Positions 43,994-52,676 of a DNA stretch of 64,000 nucleotides are shown one piece after another (the first letter of the stretch is position 1; each line of letters starts with the position of its first letter). The notes under the pieces were generated by a model. That model saw only the letters and a program-made list of their open reading frames with translations. It did not search any database and had not been told where the DNA came from. The stretch covers positions 5,825,381 through 5,889,380 of the forward strand of contig NZ_JAQGPL010000001.1 of the NCBI RefSeq assembly GCF_028826105.1, given 5' to 3'. A program made the translations under genes and the position numbers. The stretch comes from Paenibacillus humicola (GTDB lineage Bacteria; Bacillota; Bacilli; Paenibacillales; Paenibacillaceae).

Positions 43994-44437
43994 TTATCCT
44001 TCCGTCGTCTGCACGCGCATGGTCGCTTTCACTTCGGGATGCAGCTTGACCGGCACATTCGTCATGCCGAGCGAACGAATCGGCTCCTCTAGCTCGATTT
44101 TCCGTTTATCGATTTTGACGCCCGAGCCCTCGAGTGCCTCGGCGATCTGCTTGCTCGTCACCGCGCCGAACAGGCGTCCGCCTTCGCCCGCCTTCGCCTT
44201 GACGACGACCGTGAGCTGCTCCAGCCGGGCGGCCAGCGCCTGGGCGTCTTCTTTCTCCTTCTGCTTCCGCTTCTGCTCGGACGCATTTTGTACCTCAAGC
44301 GTTTTCAAGTTGCCTTCGGAAGCGATCTTGGCGAGCCCTTTCGGCAGCAGAAAGTTGCGCACGTAACCTTCGGACAAATCCTTGACTTCACCCTTTTTCC
44401 CCTGGCCCTTCACGTCCTGCAAAAAGATCACTTTCAT
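43994..44437 (-). CDS. rplI: Ribosomal protein bL9
   Basis: Large-subunit protein of 147 residues. The N-terminal [11 protein letters not shown] and [13 protein letters not shown] motifs, the long connecting helix and the C-terminal domain are intact. Its ATG overlaps the gdpP stop as ATGA, which couples it to the upstream gene. Confidence 0.97.
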   Translation of the reverse strand: MKVIFLQDVKGQGKKGEVKDLSEGYVRNFLLPKGLAKIASEGNLKTLEVQNASEQKRKQKEKEDAQALAARLEQLTVVVKAKAGEGGRLFGAVTSKQIAEALEGSGVKIDKRKIELEEPIRSLGMTNVPVKLHPEVKATMRVQTTEG

Positions 44438-46395
44438 TCGAACAGCCCCTCTTCCTTATCGATATCGCTGAGCACCTGCTTCAGGCGCTGCGCCACCTCC
44501 GTTACGGTGCCCTCCTGCTGCGTCGCCGCGTTCGTCAGGTGGCCTCCGCCGCCCATCCGCTCCATGACGACCTGCACGTTCATATGACCGAGCGAGCGGG
44601 CGCTGATCCCGATCAGCCCGTCTAACCGTTCGGCAACGACGAACGACGCCAGCACGTCGGTCATATTCAGCAGCGTATCGGCCGCCTGGGCGATGAGCAG
44701 CTGCGGATACTGCCGTCCGTTCTCCGCTACGGCAATGGCGATGTGGTCATAAACGATTTCCGAATGCCGGACCATGTCGGCCTTCTTCACGTATTCGCCG
44801 AGGTCTTCCTTCATCATGCTTACGATGAGCGACGAATCGGCGCCGTTGCGCCGCAGAAAAGACGCCGCCTCGAACGTGCGCGAACCAGTGCGCTGCGAGA
44901 AGCTTTTCGTATCGACGGTGATGCCCGCCAGCAGCGCCGTCGATTCGCGCACGTCGAGCATGACGCGCTCGTGAATGTACTGAAGCAGCTCGGTCACCAG
45001 CTCGCAGGTCGACGAAGCATACGGCTCCATATAAATCAGAATGGCATGATTAATAAACTCTTCACTGCGCCGGTGATGGTCGACGACCACAATCCGGTCC
45101 GTCTGCGTCAGCAGCTTCGGCTCCTTCACCATCGACGCCTTGTGCGTATCGACGACGACGGCAAGCGTGCCCGAATCGACCAGACCGAGCGCCTGGTCCG
45201 GCGTAATAAAACGTTTCGCCATCCGTTCATCCTCGCGCAGCATTTCCATCATACGCCCAATGGACGGATTGACGCCTTCCAGCACGATAAACGCTTCCTT
45301 GTTGAACTGCTGCGCGGCTTTCAAGACGCCGACGGCCGCCCCGAGCGCATCCATATCCGGCATCTTATGGCCCATAATGACGACATTGTCGCTTTCGCGG
45401 ATTAAATCACGCAATGCATGCGCAATAACCCTCGCCCGCACCCGCGTCCGTTTCTCCACCGCATTCGATTTTCCGCCGTAAAAGGATTGCCGCTGCTCCA
45501 CCTTGACCGCCGCCTGATCGCCGCCTCGCCCGAGCGCGATGTCGAGACTCGTCTGTGCCCATTGGCCGAGCTCCACGACGCTGTCCGAGCCCGCTGCGAA
45601 ACCGATGCTGAGCGTCATCGGGATTTTCTGGTCGACGGTCATTTCCCGTACTTCGTCCAGCAGCACGAAACGCGATGCCTCCAGCTGCTTCAGCGTCTTC
45701 TGGTCGGTGATGATCAGAAAGCGGTCGGAGGACAGACGCTTCAAATAAACACGGAACTTGTTGGCCCATTCCGTAATTTCCGCCGTTACTCGGGACAGCA
45801 GAAGGCTTCGCTGCTGATCGTCCATTCCCTGTGTCACTTCTTCGAGATTATCCATCATGACGATGCCGAGCGCCAGCTTCTCTTCCTCGTACCGCTTGGC
45901 CAAATGCCAGCGCTGCGTAATGTCCCTTACATAAACGAGCCGTTCTTCCGGCCGGAACATCAGCTCGTACACGGCCGAGCCGACGACGGCTTCGGCAGCC
46001 CCTTCGCGTTCCTTCGCCTGCGCAAGCGTCGGAAACAGCTCGTCAAGCGGCTCGCCGACGACCGATTCCCGGTCGAACACATGCGTCATATAAGGATTGT
46101 GCCATTCGACAATCTTGTCTTCGTTATACAGCATAATGCCGAACGGCAGGTCGCTGACGACTTCGCTGCCCGCCTTTTTCACGCGGTACGACAGCCTGCC
46201 GAGATACGTCTTCAAATCCCGCCGGAAAGCGCGCTCCGCCATGTAGGAGAAAATGCCGACGGCGCCGGTCAGAACGAGCCCGATCAAACCGAGCAGCCAT
46301 TCGTACCAGGCAAGCGCGACCGTCATCGCAACCATCAGCACGAATGCCCACACTTGATGCATGCCGTGCCATCGTTTGATCAAAAACTTAGGCAT
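44434..46395 (-). CDS. gdpP: Cyclic-di-AMP phosphodiesterase GdpP
   Basis: Membrane-bound DHH-DHHA1 phosphodiesterase that degrades c-di-AMP, 653 residues. Two N-terminal helices, a degenerate PAS and a degenerate GGDEF domain precede DHH motifs (D-M-D-A-L-G-A and V-V-D-H-H-R-R) and a DHHA1 domain with R-M-G-G-G-G-H. ATG 46395 (M-P-K-F-L) follows GGGG; the longer frame to 46467 overlaps yybS. It follows yybS as in Bacillus. Confidence 0.95.
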   Translation of the reverse strand: MPKFLIKRWHGMHQVWAFVLMVAMTVALAWYEWLLGLIGLVLTGAVGIFSYMAERAFRRDLKTYLGRLSYRVKKAGSEVVSDLPFGIMLYNEDKIVEWHNPYMTHVFDRESVVGEPLDELFPTLAQAKEREGAAEAVVGSAVYELMFRPEERLVYVRDITQRWHLAKRYEEEKLALGIVMMDNLEEVTQGMDDQQRSLLLSRVTAEITEWANKFRVYLKRLSSDRFLIITDQKTLKQLEASRFVLLDEVREMTVDQKIPMTLSIGFAAGSDSVVELGQWAQTSLDIALGRGGDQAAVKVEQRQSFYGGKSNAVEKRTRVRARVIAHALRDLIRESDNVVIMGHKMPDMDALGAAVGVLKAAQQFNKEAFIVLEGVNPSIGRMMEMLREDERMAKRFITPDQALGLVDSGTLAVVVDTHKASMVKEPKLLTQTDRIVVVDHHRRSEEFINHAILIYMEPYASSTCELVTELLQYIHERVMLDVRESTALLAGITVDTKSFSQRTGSRTFEAASFLRRNGADSSLIVSMMKEDLGEYVKKADMVRHSEIVYDHIAIAVAENGRQYPQLLIAQAADTLLNMTDVLASFVVAERLDGLIGISARSLGHMNVQVVMERMGGGGHLTNAATQQEGTVTEVAQRLKQVLSDIDKEEGLFE

Positions 46396-46414
46396 TTCGT
46401 ATTCGCCCCTGTTG

Positions 46415-47329
46415 TCAAGGTTTCTTAAACGCTTTTCGGATCGGGAATCCTGCATCCAACACACCAATCAGATAGAGCGGCTGCTGAAAACAAATGATTA
46501 AGACCGAAATCAACACGGGAACGATTTTGGGCCACCTGCGCTGGTTGGCGATAAAGAAGAAAAAACCGATCGCTTGAATGCAAAACACAAGTCTCATTAG
46601 CGGAACCAGATTGAGCAGCGCAACCGTCAGGAACGAACCGCTTCGATTCGGCACGATAAAATCGAGCAGAATCACAACGATGTAATAGAAAAAGAAGACG
46701 CGCGGCAGCATCCAATCCTTAGCCGGCTGCAGGCCGGGCACTTCGACCCCCGCCTTCCTCAGCGCAGGCCTTGCGAAGGCATGCGTAATGACGGCGAGCG
46801 CAAACGCAATCGTGATGAACACCATCGGCAGCGAATGAATGATCGTCTGGATATAGGCGTTGGTCAAATCCGTCGTCCATTCGGCCGGCATCAGTCCTTG
46901 CTTATGCAGGTTATCGATCGATTGGCGAAGCATGTTCTGCATTTCGTCGAGCAGCGACATGTTCAGCACGAAATCGAATAATAACAGCTCGAGCAGAAGT
47001 TCGGCCAGCAGTGTCAGCACGGCTGCGGTCAGCACTTTCCGGGCAGGCTGGCGCTTCAGATACATATGCCCCATCACAATGCCCGGGACGAGAAAAAAGA
47101 GGCCGATAATGACCGCCGGCGCGCCGAGCACCGCAATGCCGATCCCGTATACGACCAGCATATGCAAGGCAAAGGCCCGTTTCGACAGCGTCGCGTAAAG
47201 AACCGTAATCGGAACCATCATCACAGATGCGAGCAGTACATTCAGAACCGGCACTGCAATCGATAATAACAAGAGAAGCGCCGCGGCACTCCATAAAACA
47301 GACCTTAAGCCGGTCTTCAAACCGTTCAC
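46415..47329 (-). CDS. yybS: DUF2232 membrane protein YybS
   Basis: Polytopic membrane protein of about 304 residues with seven or eight hydrophobic helices. Size and position directly before gdpP match Bacillus YybS; function unknown. The GTG at 47329 has a poor ribosome site. A TTG a few codons downstream fits AGAGGTGA better, so the exact start is uncertain. Confidence 0.85.
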   Translation of the reverse strand: MNGLKTGLRSVLWSAAALLLLLSIAVPVLNVLLASVMMVPITVLYATLSKRAFALHMLVVYGIGIAVLGAPAVIIGLFFLVPGIVMGHMYLKRQPARKVLTAAVLTLLAELLLELLLFDFVLNMSLLDEMQNMLRQSIDNLHKQGLMPAEWTTDLTNAYIQTIIHSLPMVFITIAFALAVITHAFARPALRKAGVEVPGLQPAKDWMLPRVFFFYYIVVILLDFIVPNRSGSFLTVALLNLVPLMRLVFCIQAIGFFFFIANQRRWPKIVPVLISVLIICFQQPLYLIGVLDAGFPIRKAFKKP

Positions 47330-47370
47330 CTCTGCCGAATAAACATAAGTATTTCGAGACTTTGCACTCC

Positions 47371-47376
47371 ATTATA
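47371..47376 (-). promoter_or_regulatory. Extended -10 box of the yybS-gdpP operon
   Basis: TATAAT with TG one base upstream (extended -10) lies about 45 bp before yybS on the minus strand. No good -35 is seen, as expected for extended -10 promoters. Confidence 0.6.
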
Positions 47377-47383
47377 ACATAAA

Positions 47384-47416
47384 TCCCCGGACAACACAGT
47401 TGTGTTTGTCCGGGGA
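47384..47416 (-). terminator. Hairpin downstream of CBS-domain gene
   Basis: TCCCCGGACA (47384-47393) pairs with TGTCCGGGGA (47407-47416), with further pairing in the loop. The T-tract is weak. It lies 26 bp past the CBS gene stop and just before the yybS promoter. Confidence 0.65.
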
Positions 47417-47441
47417 CGTTTACGGTCGCGCACGATTCGCT

Positions 47442-47885
47442 TCAGCCGGTTATGGCCGTCTCGTCTTCGTAATCCGCATGTCCGTTCAGCACCATTTTCT
47501 CGCAGTAATCGATAATGTCGCTCCGCCGGACGATACCGATAAAACGGTTCATATCGTCAACAACGGGCACGAAGTTCTGCACTTTTGCCAGCGAGATCAG
47601 GTCCTCCATGTTGGCGTCGATGGAAACCGGACGATTGGATAAGCGCATTTCCACCTCGGAAAGCTTCACCTTATGTGTCTGGTCGAACGACACCTCCGGG
47701 TTGTTTTTCATAAACCAGAGAAGATCGCCCTCCGTCAGCGTACCCGCGTACCCGCCGTCTTTATCCAAAATCGGTACGGACGTGTAACGGTGATGCTCCA
47801 TCCGCTCGAGCGTCTGCCTCAGTGTGGCGTCGAGCGTCATACAAATGACCTCCTGCTTTGGCAATAAGAAAAATGCAATGTTCAT
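47442..47885 (-). CDS. CBS-domain pair protein
   Basis: A 147-residue protein with two CBS motifs (Y-T-S-V-P-I-L-D-K-D-G-G-Y-A-G-T-L-T-E-G-D-L and V-P-V-V-D-D-M-N-R-F-I-G-I-V-R-R-S-D-I-I). Such stand-alone pairs bind adenosyl nucleotides; in Firmicutes some bind c-di-AMP. Placement next to the c-di-AMP phosphodiesterase operon makes that ligand worth testing, but sequence alone does not show it. ATG 47885 has AAGGTGG nine bases upstream. Confidence 0.82.
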   Translation of the reverse strand: MNIAFFLLPKQEVICMTLDATLRQTLERMEHHRYTSVPILDKDGGYAGTLTEGDLLWFMKNNPEVSFDQTHKVKLSEVEMRLSNRPVSIDANMEDLISLAKVQNFVPVVDDMNRFIGIVRRSDIIDYCEKMVLNGHADYEDETAITG

Positions 47886-48311
47886 CCTCTCGCCCACCTT
47901 CAAATTATTCTGACGAACGGAGTCCAGGCAGAGATCTGTCTTTCTTCGCAGCGCACCGGCCGGCGACGAACGCGCTCGCCGCTTCTGTCCTGCGCCGGCT
48001 TCCCGGAAGGTTCTGGCCGCGTACCGTAACCGGTTTCCTTATGCTTAAGACGGCAGCAGCTGCCGCATGATATGCCCCGTTCGTTTTCTGTTTTTCTGTT
48101 TTTTCGTTTCGTTCATGTTCCCCTAACTATATAAACCTGCCGTCATCATTTAAAACGAAATAAGCCCTTCAAAAGTTCCGCAGCCGGGACAATTAAGCGA
48201 TTTTCCCGAACCCGCATACTTGTTCGCCGTTTCGAATACACCAGAAGAAAAGGCATCTATTTGTCCACGCCTTCATGACGTCATTTTCATTCCGAACAGG
48301 GGGTAGGTTTT
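47886..48311. other. Intergenic region, no gene seen
   Basis: A divergent intergenic stretch of about 426 bp. It should contain promoters for the CBS gene and the DUF4870-like gene. A T-rich tract lies near 48080-48110. No further gene or clear structure is supported. Confidence 0.4.
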
Positions 48312-48665
48312 ATGCAATCGCCGTATATGGCGCCCGATCCTTCGTCGACCGGCATCAATCCGAAATTACTCGGTCTCATCTGTTACTTGGGCTGCTTCGT
48401 GACCGGATTTCTTCTGCTCATCTTCGAGAAAAAAAGCCGTTTCGTCAAATTTCATGCCATGCAATCGGTAATCGGAACCGTCGCGGTTATGATCATCAAC
48501 ATCGTTCTCGGGTTCATACCGATTATCGGATGGCTGGCCGGGGTATTATTTGCGCCGCTTACCTTGATCTTGTGGGTCCTGCTGATGCTGTACGCCCTGC
48601 AGGGAAGATGGTTCAAGCTCCCGTTTATCGGCAGCATCGCGGAACAGCAATCGAGGCTCTTCTAA
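48312..48665 (+). CDS. DUF4870/Tic20-like membrane protein
   Basis: A 117-residue protein with three to four hydrophobic helices and the family pattern L-L-G-L-I-C-Y-L, then K-S-R-F-V-K-F-H-A-M-Q-S, then G-R-W-F-K-L-P-F-I-G. Function is unknown. ATG 48312 follows GGGGG. A single gene, convergent with the rpsF operon. Confidence 0.85.
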   Translation: MQSPYMAPDPSSTGINPKLLGLICYLGCFVTGFLLLIFEKKSRFVKFHAMQSVIGTVAVMIINIVLGFIPIIGWLAGVLFAPLTLILWVLLMLYALQGRWFKLPFIGSIAEQQSRLF

Positions 48666-48696
48666 ACCGTATGCCGCGTCAGGCTGTCTGTTGCAA

Positions 48697-48728
48697 TAAA
48701 AAACAACCGGCCTGGTAGACCGGTTGTT
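48697..48728 (-). terminator. Terminator of the rpsF-ssb-rpsR operon
   Basis: AACAACCGG (48702-48710) pairs with CCGGTTGTT (48720-48728), followed on the minus strand by TTTTTTATT. Confidence 0.85.
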
Positions 48729-48743
48729 ATGGCGTTGTCAACG

Positions 48744-49022
48744 TTACTCCGTCGTATACGGGAGCAGCGCCACTTGACGCGACCGCTTGATGGCGATCGT
48801 CAGCAAACGCTGATATTTTGCGCTCGTGCCCGTTACGCGCCGCGGCAAAATTTTACCGCGCTCGCTAATAAACTTACGGAGCAGATCCGTATCTTTATAA
48901 TCGATGTGCGTAATTTTGTTCGCGGTGAAGTAGCAGACTTTACGGCGTTTGTTCCGGCCTTTGCGGCCGCCGAACCTGCGCTCCGGGCGCTCGCCGCCGT
49001 CTTCTCTTTGCTTAAAGCTCAT
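48744..49022 (-). CDS. rpsR: Ribosomal protein bS18
   Basis: Small-subunit protein of about 92 residues that pairs with bS6 on the platform. The core [18 protein letters not shown] and L-P-R-R-V-T-G-T motifs are intact. ATG 49022 is chosen for ribosome-site spacing; ATG 49028 would add two residues. Third gene of rpsF-ssb-rpsR. Confidence 0.96.
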   Translation of the reverse strand: MSFKQREDGGERPERRFGGRKGRNKRRKVCYFTANKITHIDYKDTDLLRKFISERGKILPRRVTGTSAKYQRLLTIAIKRSRQVALLPYTTE

Positions 49023-49040
49023 GTTCATCCGTCCTTTCCG

Positions 49041-49577
49041 TTAAAATGGCAAATCATCTTCCGATATGTCGATCGGGCGTCCGTCGTCAGAGAACGGATC
49101 ACGATTGTCGTTCCGGTTCGAGCCACCGGGTCGGCCGCCGCCTTGCGGACCGCTTCCGCTTCCGCTTCCGCCGCTGCCGCCGTAGCCGCCTTGTCCGCCT
49201 CCGCTTCCGCCGCTGCCACTGTACCCGCCCTCATCGCGCGGGGCGCCGCTCTCCCGGTTAGGCGACTCCAAGAAACGAACGTTATCGGCAATCACTTCCG
49301 TCACGTAAACGCGCCTGCCTTCGTTGTTCTCGTAGTTGCGTACCTGAATCCGGCCTTCCACAGCGGTTAAACGGCCTTTGCGCAAGTAATTCGCACAGGT
49401 TTCGGCGAGCTGGCGCCATGTGACGATCGGGATAAAATCCGCTTCCCGCTCGCCCTGCTGGCTGCTGAACGGCCGGTCCACCGCAATCGTAAATTGCGTA
49501 ACCGCGACGCCTGCCGGCGTATAACGCATTTCCGGGTCTCTTGTTAGTCTGCCAATGAGAATAACGCGGTTCAACAT
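49041..49577 (-). CDS. ssb: Single-stranded DNA-binding protein
   Basis: Essential SSB of about 178 residues. The OB fold begins M-L-N-R-V-I-L-I-G-R-L-T. A Gly/Ser-rich linker of about 50 residues leads to the acidic interaction tip ending D-D-L-P-F. ATG 49577 has GGAGG eight bases upstream. It lies between rpsF and rpsR as in other Firmicutes. Confidence 0.97.
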   Translation of the reverse strand: MLNRVILIGRLTRDPEMRYTPAGVAVTQFTIAVDRPFSSQQGEREADFIPIVTWRQLAETCANYLRKGRLTAVEGRIQVRNYENNEGRRVYVTEVIADNVRFLESPNRESGAPRDEGGYSGSGGSGGGQGGYGGSGGSGSGSGPQGGGRPGGSNRNDNRDPFSDDGRPIDISEDDLPF

Positions 49578-49617
49578 CGTCATCGCCTCCAATCAAACAG
49601 TCCCTTGCTCGCGCGGC

Positions 49618-49902
49618 TTACGCCACGTCTTTGACGACCAAATAACGGATGACTTCATCCGTAATTTTCATGACGCGGTCCAGCTCGGCAACAACTTCAG
49701 GCGTTGCATTGAACTGTACAAGTACGTAGACACCGTCACGAAACTTATTGATCTCATACGCAAGGCGGCGTTTGCCCATCACGTCATGCTTCGTGATTTC
49801 TCCGCCGTTGGAGATGATGCCTTGGAACTTCTCGGTAACGGCTTGAACCGCTTCCTGTTCCACATCCGGACGAATGATGTACATCACTTCATATTTGCGC
49901 AT
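49618..49902 (-). CDS. rpsF: Ribosomal protein bS6
   Basis: Small-subunit protein of 94 residues starting M-R-K-Y-E-V-M-Y-I-I-R-P, normal length. AAGGAGGTGAACCAA precedes ATG 49902. First gene of the rpsF-ssb-rpsR operon, which in Firmicutes is autoregulated by S6:S18 binding its leader. Confidence 0.97.
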   Translation of the reverse strand: MRKYEVMYIIRPDVEQEAVQAVTEKFQGIISNGGEITKHDVMGKRRLAYEINKFRDGVYVLVQFNATPEVVAELDRVMKITDEVIRYLVVKDVA

Positions 49903-49976
49903 TTGGTTCACCTCCTTCTGGACTAGCGGCCCTCCGAAGAGAGCAAGGAGCGAGTAATTTTCTCGCATACCATATT

Positions 49977-50006
49977 ACTATATCAAAAATATAGGCACGC
50001 TGACAA
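49977..50006 (-). promoter_or_regulatory. Promoter of the rpsF operon
   Basis: TTGTCA (50001-50006) and TATAGT (49977-49982) are 18 bp apart on the minus strand. The leader of about 65 nt before rpsF contains a GC-rich hairpin with a GGCCGC segment that could be the S6:S18 binding site; that part is inference. Confidence 0.65.
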
Positions 50007-50268
50007 GTGATTGCTTTATCTCCCTGAAAGCTTCCTTGATTAGCATTTGACGATCGTTGAACCGCTTGTCCCTGCCCCTGCCCCGCTTATACCGCTTTGG
50101 ACAATCTTACCTGCAGGGCTGCCTTGTACCGCTCACTGTTGATATCGGCGGGCTAACTCGCCTTACCGCATTATTCCGTTCATGACCCGGCGCACCGGGT
50201 CGCAAACTAACATTCCGGGCGTTTGATCCGATTCACGACCCGAATCCATAAGGAAAAGAGGTGTGCGT

Positions 50269-50448
50269 ATGGGCGAGTGGACCGAGTTCCGTCCCGGCGA
50301 TCATGCTCCGAACGACGGAAAGTACATTGAAATCGGTGAAGCGTCCTTTCATATGGGCGTCAACAATCCGAAGCAAATTCATTTGAAAAAAGGCGAGCGT
50401 TTTCCCGAAACCTCAAATAAAGATCGGAAATGGAAACGGCTGCACTAA
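50269..50448 (+). CDS. yjzC: YjzC-like small protein
   Basis: A 59-residue protein of the YjzC family. F-R-P-G-D-H-A-P-N-D-G-K-Y-I-E-I-G-E and the C-terminal G-E-R-F-P-E-T-S-N-K-D-R-K-W match the family pattern. ATG 50269 follows GAGGTG. Function unknown; the family is common in spore formers. Confidence 0.8.
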   Translation: MGEWTEFRPGDHAPNDGKYIEIGEASFHMGVNNPKQIHLKKGERFPETSNKDRKWKRLH

Positions 50449-50490
50449 AATTTCACGCCGCCTGTATAATTGCTGCCGCCCCTGCACAAT

Positions 50491-50721
50491 ATAGAAGCGA
50501 CGGTGCGAAGAGAGGTGTGGTTCCATTGAACCGTAAAGGAGCAAGGACCGCTAGGTAATTGTCCGCACAGAAGCATAGAAGCGAGGGGTTGTGCTAAAGA
50601 CACGCGTCTGTAACACAAAATGCCGGGTTGCCCGGCAGCCAAGATTCTAACGCTAAGTGATGATGACGTTAATGCCGATTCGATCAAGCACCGTCGGAAA
50701 GGGCTCGCAAGAGCCCTTTTT
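50491..50721 (+). ncRNA. Candidate structured RNA with terminator
   Basis: A stretch of about 230 nt closed by a 9-bp stem CGACGGTGC (50498-50506) with GCACCGTCG (50688-50696), followed at once by an intrinsic terminator (GGGCTC/GAGCCC, 50701-50716, then TTTTT). Inside are hairpins GGTTC/GAACC, TTGTG/CACAA, TGCCGGG/CCCGGCA and AACG/CGTT. A TATAAT lies at 50465-50470. There is no open frame and no following + strand gene, so a stand-alone RNA is more likely than a riboswitch. I could not match it to 6S, SRP, tmRNA or a riboswitch class. Confidence 0.5.
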
Positions 50722-50782
50722 CCGTTCATCCAGGCCAGCGAATAAACCGCCGTTTCAAACCCCTACCCGTTGTCGCGGCAGC

Positions 50783-50807
50783 AAAAAAGCGGCCCCGCAG
50801 GAGCCGC
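50783..50807 (-). terminator. Terminator of tRNA-Ser
   Basis: GCGGC (50789-50793) pairs with GCCGC (50803-50807), and TTTTTT follows on the minus strand, 16 bp past the tRNA 3' end. Confidence 0.75.
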
Positions 50808-50822
50808 ATGCTTTCGAAAGTA

Positions 50823-50913
50823 TGGCGGAGAGGGTGGGATTCGAACCCACGCACGCTGTGACACGCCTAGCTGATTTCGAGTCAGCCCCCTTGGGCCTCT
50901 TGGGTACCTCTCC
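50823..50913 (-). tRNA. tRNA-Ser (CGA)
   Basis: Acceptor stem GGAGAGG/CCTCTCC, discriminator G and an encoded CCA are visible. The T loop reads GTTCGAATC. The anticodon loop CTCGAAA gives anticodon CGA, and a long variable arm confirms a class II serine tRNA. Length with CCA is 91 nt. Confidence 0.95.
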
Positions 50914-51002
50914 TTACGCGTCAGCAAGAAATATCATACCACGAAGCTTGTCTGAATGCAAGACTTAATTCAATAATTTTGCAGTGCTCCGCGCGTCCCG
51001 TT

Positions 51003-51227
51003 TTAGAGCTCAGCTTGTCCATCAACCGCCGTTTCTGATTTGGAGCGCAGAACCTTTTTCATGTTTTTCTCGAACTTGGCCCTCGGGATCAGCACACTAT
51101 GCTTGCAGCCGACGCATTTGATCCGGATATCCATTCCCATCCGAATGATTTCCATTTCATTCGTTCCGCAGGGATGCGGTTTTTTCATTTGTACGATATC
51201 GCCAAGCTCAAAATGCTTTCGTTCCAC
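51003..51227 (-). CDS. yyzM: DUF951 small protein (YyzM-like)
   Basis: A 74-residue protein starting M-E-R-K-H-F-E-L-G-D-I-V-Q-M-K-K-P-H-P-C-G, with R-I-K-C-V-G-C-K-H forming a possible metal or nucleic-acid binding site. It matches the DUF951 family found near oriC in Bacillales. Function unknown. Confidence 0.85.
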   Translation of the reverse strand: MERKHFELGDIVQMKKPHPCGTNEMEIIRMGMDIRIKCVGCKHSVLIPRAKFEKNMKKVLRSKSETAVDGQAEL

Positions 51228-51241
51228 CCTTGACCCCCCCT

Positions 51242-51481
51242 TTAAACCTCAAGCTGCTCATAGCCGCCTTCAATTTGACGGAATACTCCTCTGATTTCCA
51301 CATGCTCATTGACGATCACCCGCTTCACGCTCTCCAGCTCCCCGTCCGGAAATTCGATCGATAACGCGCAGCCTGCCGTTATTTCCTTCGGTGTCGGCCG
51401 AATATCTATTTCTATCTCCGCATATTCTAGCAGCATTTCCGCTCTCAAAGCCTGTTGAGTGGAGTCAAAAGCGATGATCAT
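51242..51481 (-). CDS. DUF3343 family protein
   Basis: A 79-residue protein (M-I-I-A-F-D-S-T-Q-Q-A-L-R-A-E) of the DUF3343 class, proposed sulfur or selenium carriers. The Cys in T-A-G-C-A-L-S-I-E-F is the likely functional residue. ATG 51481 is preferred over GTG 51490. It lies 14 bp upstream of the DUF951 gene in the same direction. Confidence 0.78.
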   Translation of the reverse strand: MIIAFDSTQQALRAEMLLEYAEIEIDIRPTPKEITAGCALSIEFPDGELESVKRVIVNEHVEIRGVFRQIEGGYEQLEV

Positions 51482-51589
51482 GAGGTGCACCGTCCAATCG
51501 TTACACGGCTTTCAGTTCTTCATTTGTGCCGAGTATAAAATAGTTGTCCCGTCCATATACTAGTAACAGACAAAGGCGGGAGGGATTTT

Positions 51590-52180
51590 ATGAGATTTGC
51601 AGGAATGAAAGAGACGCCGCTCAAAGTGCCGCATACCGAGCCAAACGTTACGAGTCTGCTGACAAACCGCCTGACCTATTTGCTCGGCGTCATGTCCCCC
51701 GACAGCAGAATTGTCGTCGTGTGCGTCGGCACGGACCGTTCGACCGGCGATTCGCTCGGACCGATCGTCGGATCGTCGCTGAGCAAATACCGCAGCCCCT
51801 TGTTTGATCTATACGGCACGCTGGAAGAACCCGTTCATGCGATGAATCTCGACGATACGCTGCGCGAAATCGATTCCCGCATCCGCAACCCGTTTGTGAT
51901 CGGTATTGACGCCTGCCTCGGACAGGCGGCGAGCGTCGGCTGCATTCAGGTTGGCAGCGGTCCCGTGCGTCCCGGCGCCGGTGTAAACAAGGAGCTCCCT
52001 CCCGTCGGCGATATTCACATTACGGGTATTGTGAACGTCGGCGGATTTATGGAATATTTTGTCCTTCAAAACACCCGCCTGCACCTGGTCATGAAAATGT
52101 CGGATGTGATTGCGCAGTGCGTCTATTTATCGATTGCAAAAACCGTCCGTTCTACGTATCCCGCTGCCCTGCCAGATTAA
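51590..52180 (+). CDS. yyaC: Spore protease-like protein YyaC
   Basis: A 196-residue protein of the YyaC (DUF1256) family, related to the germination protease fold and expressed in sporulation in Bacillus. V-V-C-V-G-T-D-R-S-T-G-D-S-L-G-P and G-I-D-A-C-L-G are family marks. ATG 51590 follows GGAGGG. Its 3' end overlaps the convergent DUF4446 gene by 29 bp. Confidence 0.92.
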   Translation: MRFAGMKETPLKVPHTEPNVTSLLTNRLTYLLGVMSPDSRIVVVCVGTDRSTGDSLGPIVGSSLSKYRSPLFDLYGTLEEPVHAMNLDDTLREIDSRIRNPFVIGIDACLGQAASVGCIQVGSGPVRPGAGVNKELPPVGDIHITGIVNVGGFMEYFVLQNTRLHLVMKMSDVIAQCVYLSIAKTVRSTYPAALPD

Positions 52181-52646
52181 GCGCCTGCTTCTCCTCCGGC
52201 GATAGCGGGTAATCGGACTTCCCTTGTTTGACCGGCTTTGCATAAACGAAGGTTTGGTCGCGGCTGTGAATTCCGCTCAGAACCAGACCGTCTTCATCGT
52301 CGTTTACAATCGCCAGCGAGAAGCTTAGATCGCTCCCCCGATCGGCAAACGCATTGTAGCGGCGAATGCCGACGTTGCCTTTTTTGTCCTTCAATTTGCG
52401 TTCCAGCTGATCGGCCCTGCTCGCAAGCTGTTCGATAACCTCTTCCTGGATGTCGATTTGGTTTCTTATATCGATAATGACCTGCTCCAGATTTTCCACT
52501 CCGGTTACACCCATAAACTGCACATAAGCTTTCCTAAGCTTTTTCATTTTACTGCCTAGTGCCATTGTCCGAATCAGCAGCAAAATGGACATAACAGCTA
52601 AAACGACCGTGACCAAATCGATCGGCCGAACCGCATTGACATTCAT
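52152..52646 (-). CDS. DUF4446 family membrane protein
   Basis: A 164-residue protein with one N-terminal transmembrane helix, a coiled-coil stretch (about residues 50-85) and a beta-rich C-terminal domain (R-Y-N-A-F-A-D-R-G-S-D-L-S-F-S-L-A), typical of DUF4446 proteins next to spo0J. Function unknown. Confidence 0.88.
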   Translation of the reverse strand: MNVNAVRPIDLVTVVLAVMSILLLIRTMALGSKMKKLRKAYVQFMGVTGVENLEQVIIDIRNQIDIQEEVIEQLASRADQLERKLKDKKGNVGIRRYNAFADRGSDLSFSLAIVNDDEDGLVLSGIHSRDQTFVYAKPVKQGKSDYPLSPEEKQALNLAGQRDT

Positions 52647-52676
52647 ACCGTCTTTCCTCTCCCCTGCCGAATCCCA

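Noticed and set aside
50450..50730. Assigning the structured RNA to 6S, SRP RNA, tmRNA, M-box, SAM or c-di-AMP riboswitch
   Set aside because: Signature elements of these classes were looked for and not found; short resemblances were not convincing.
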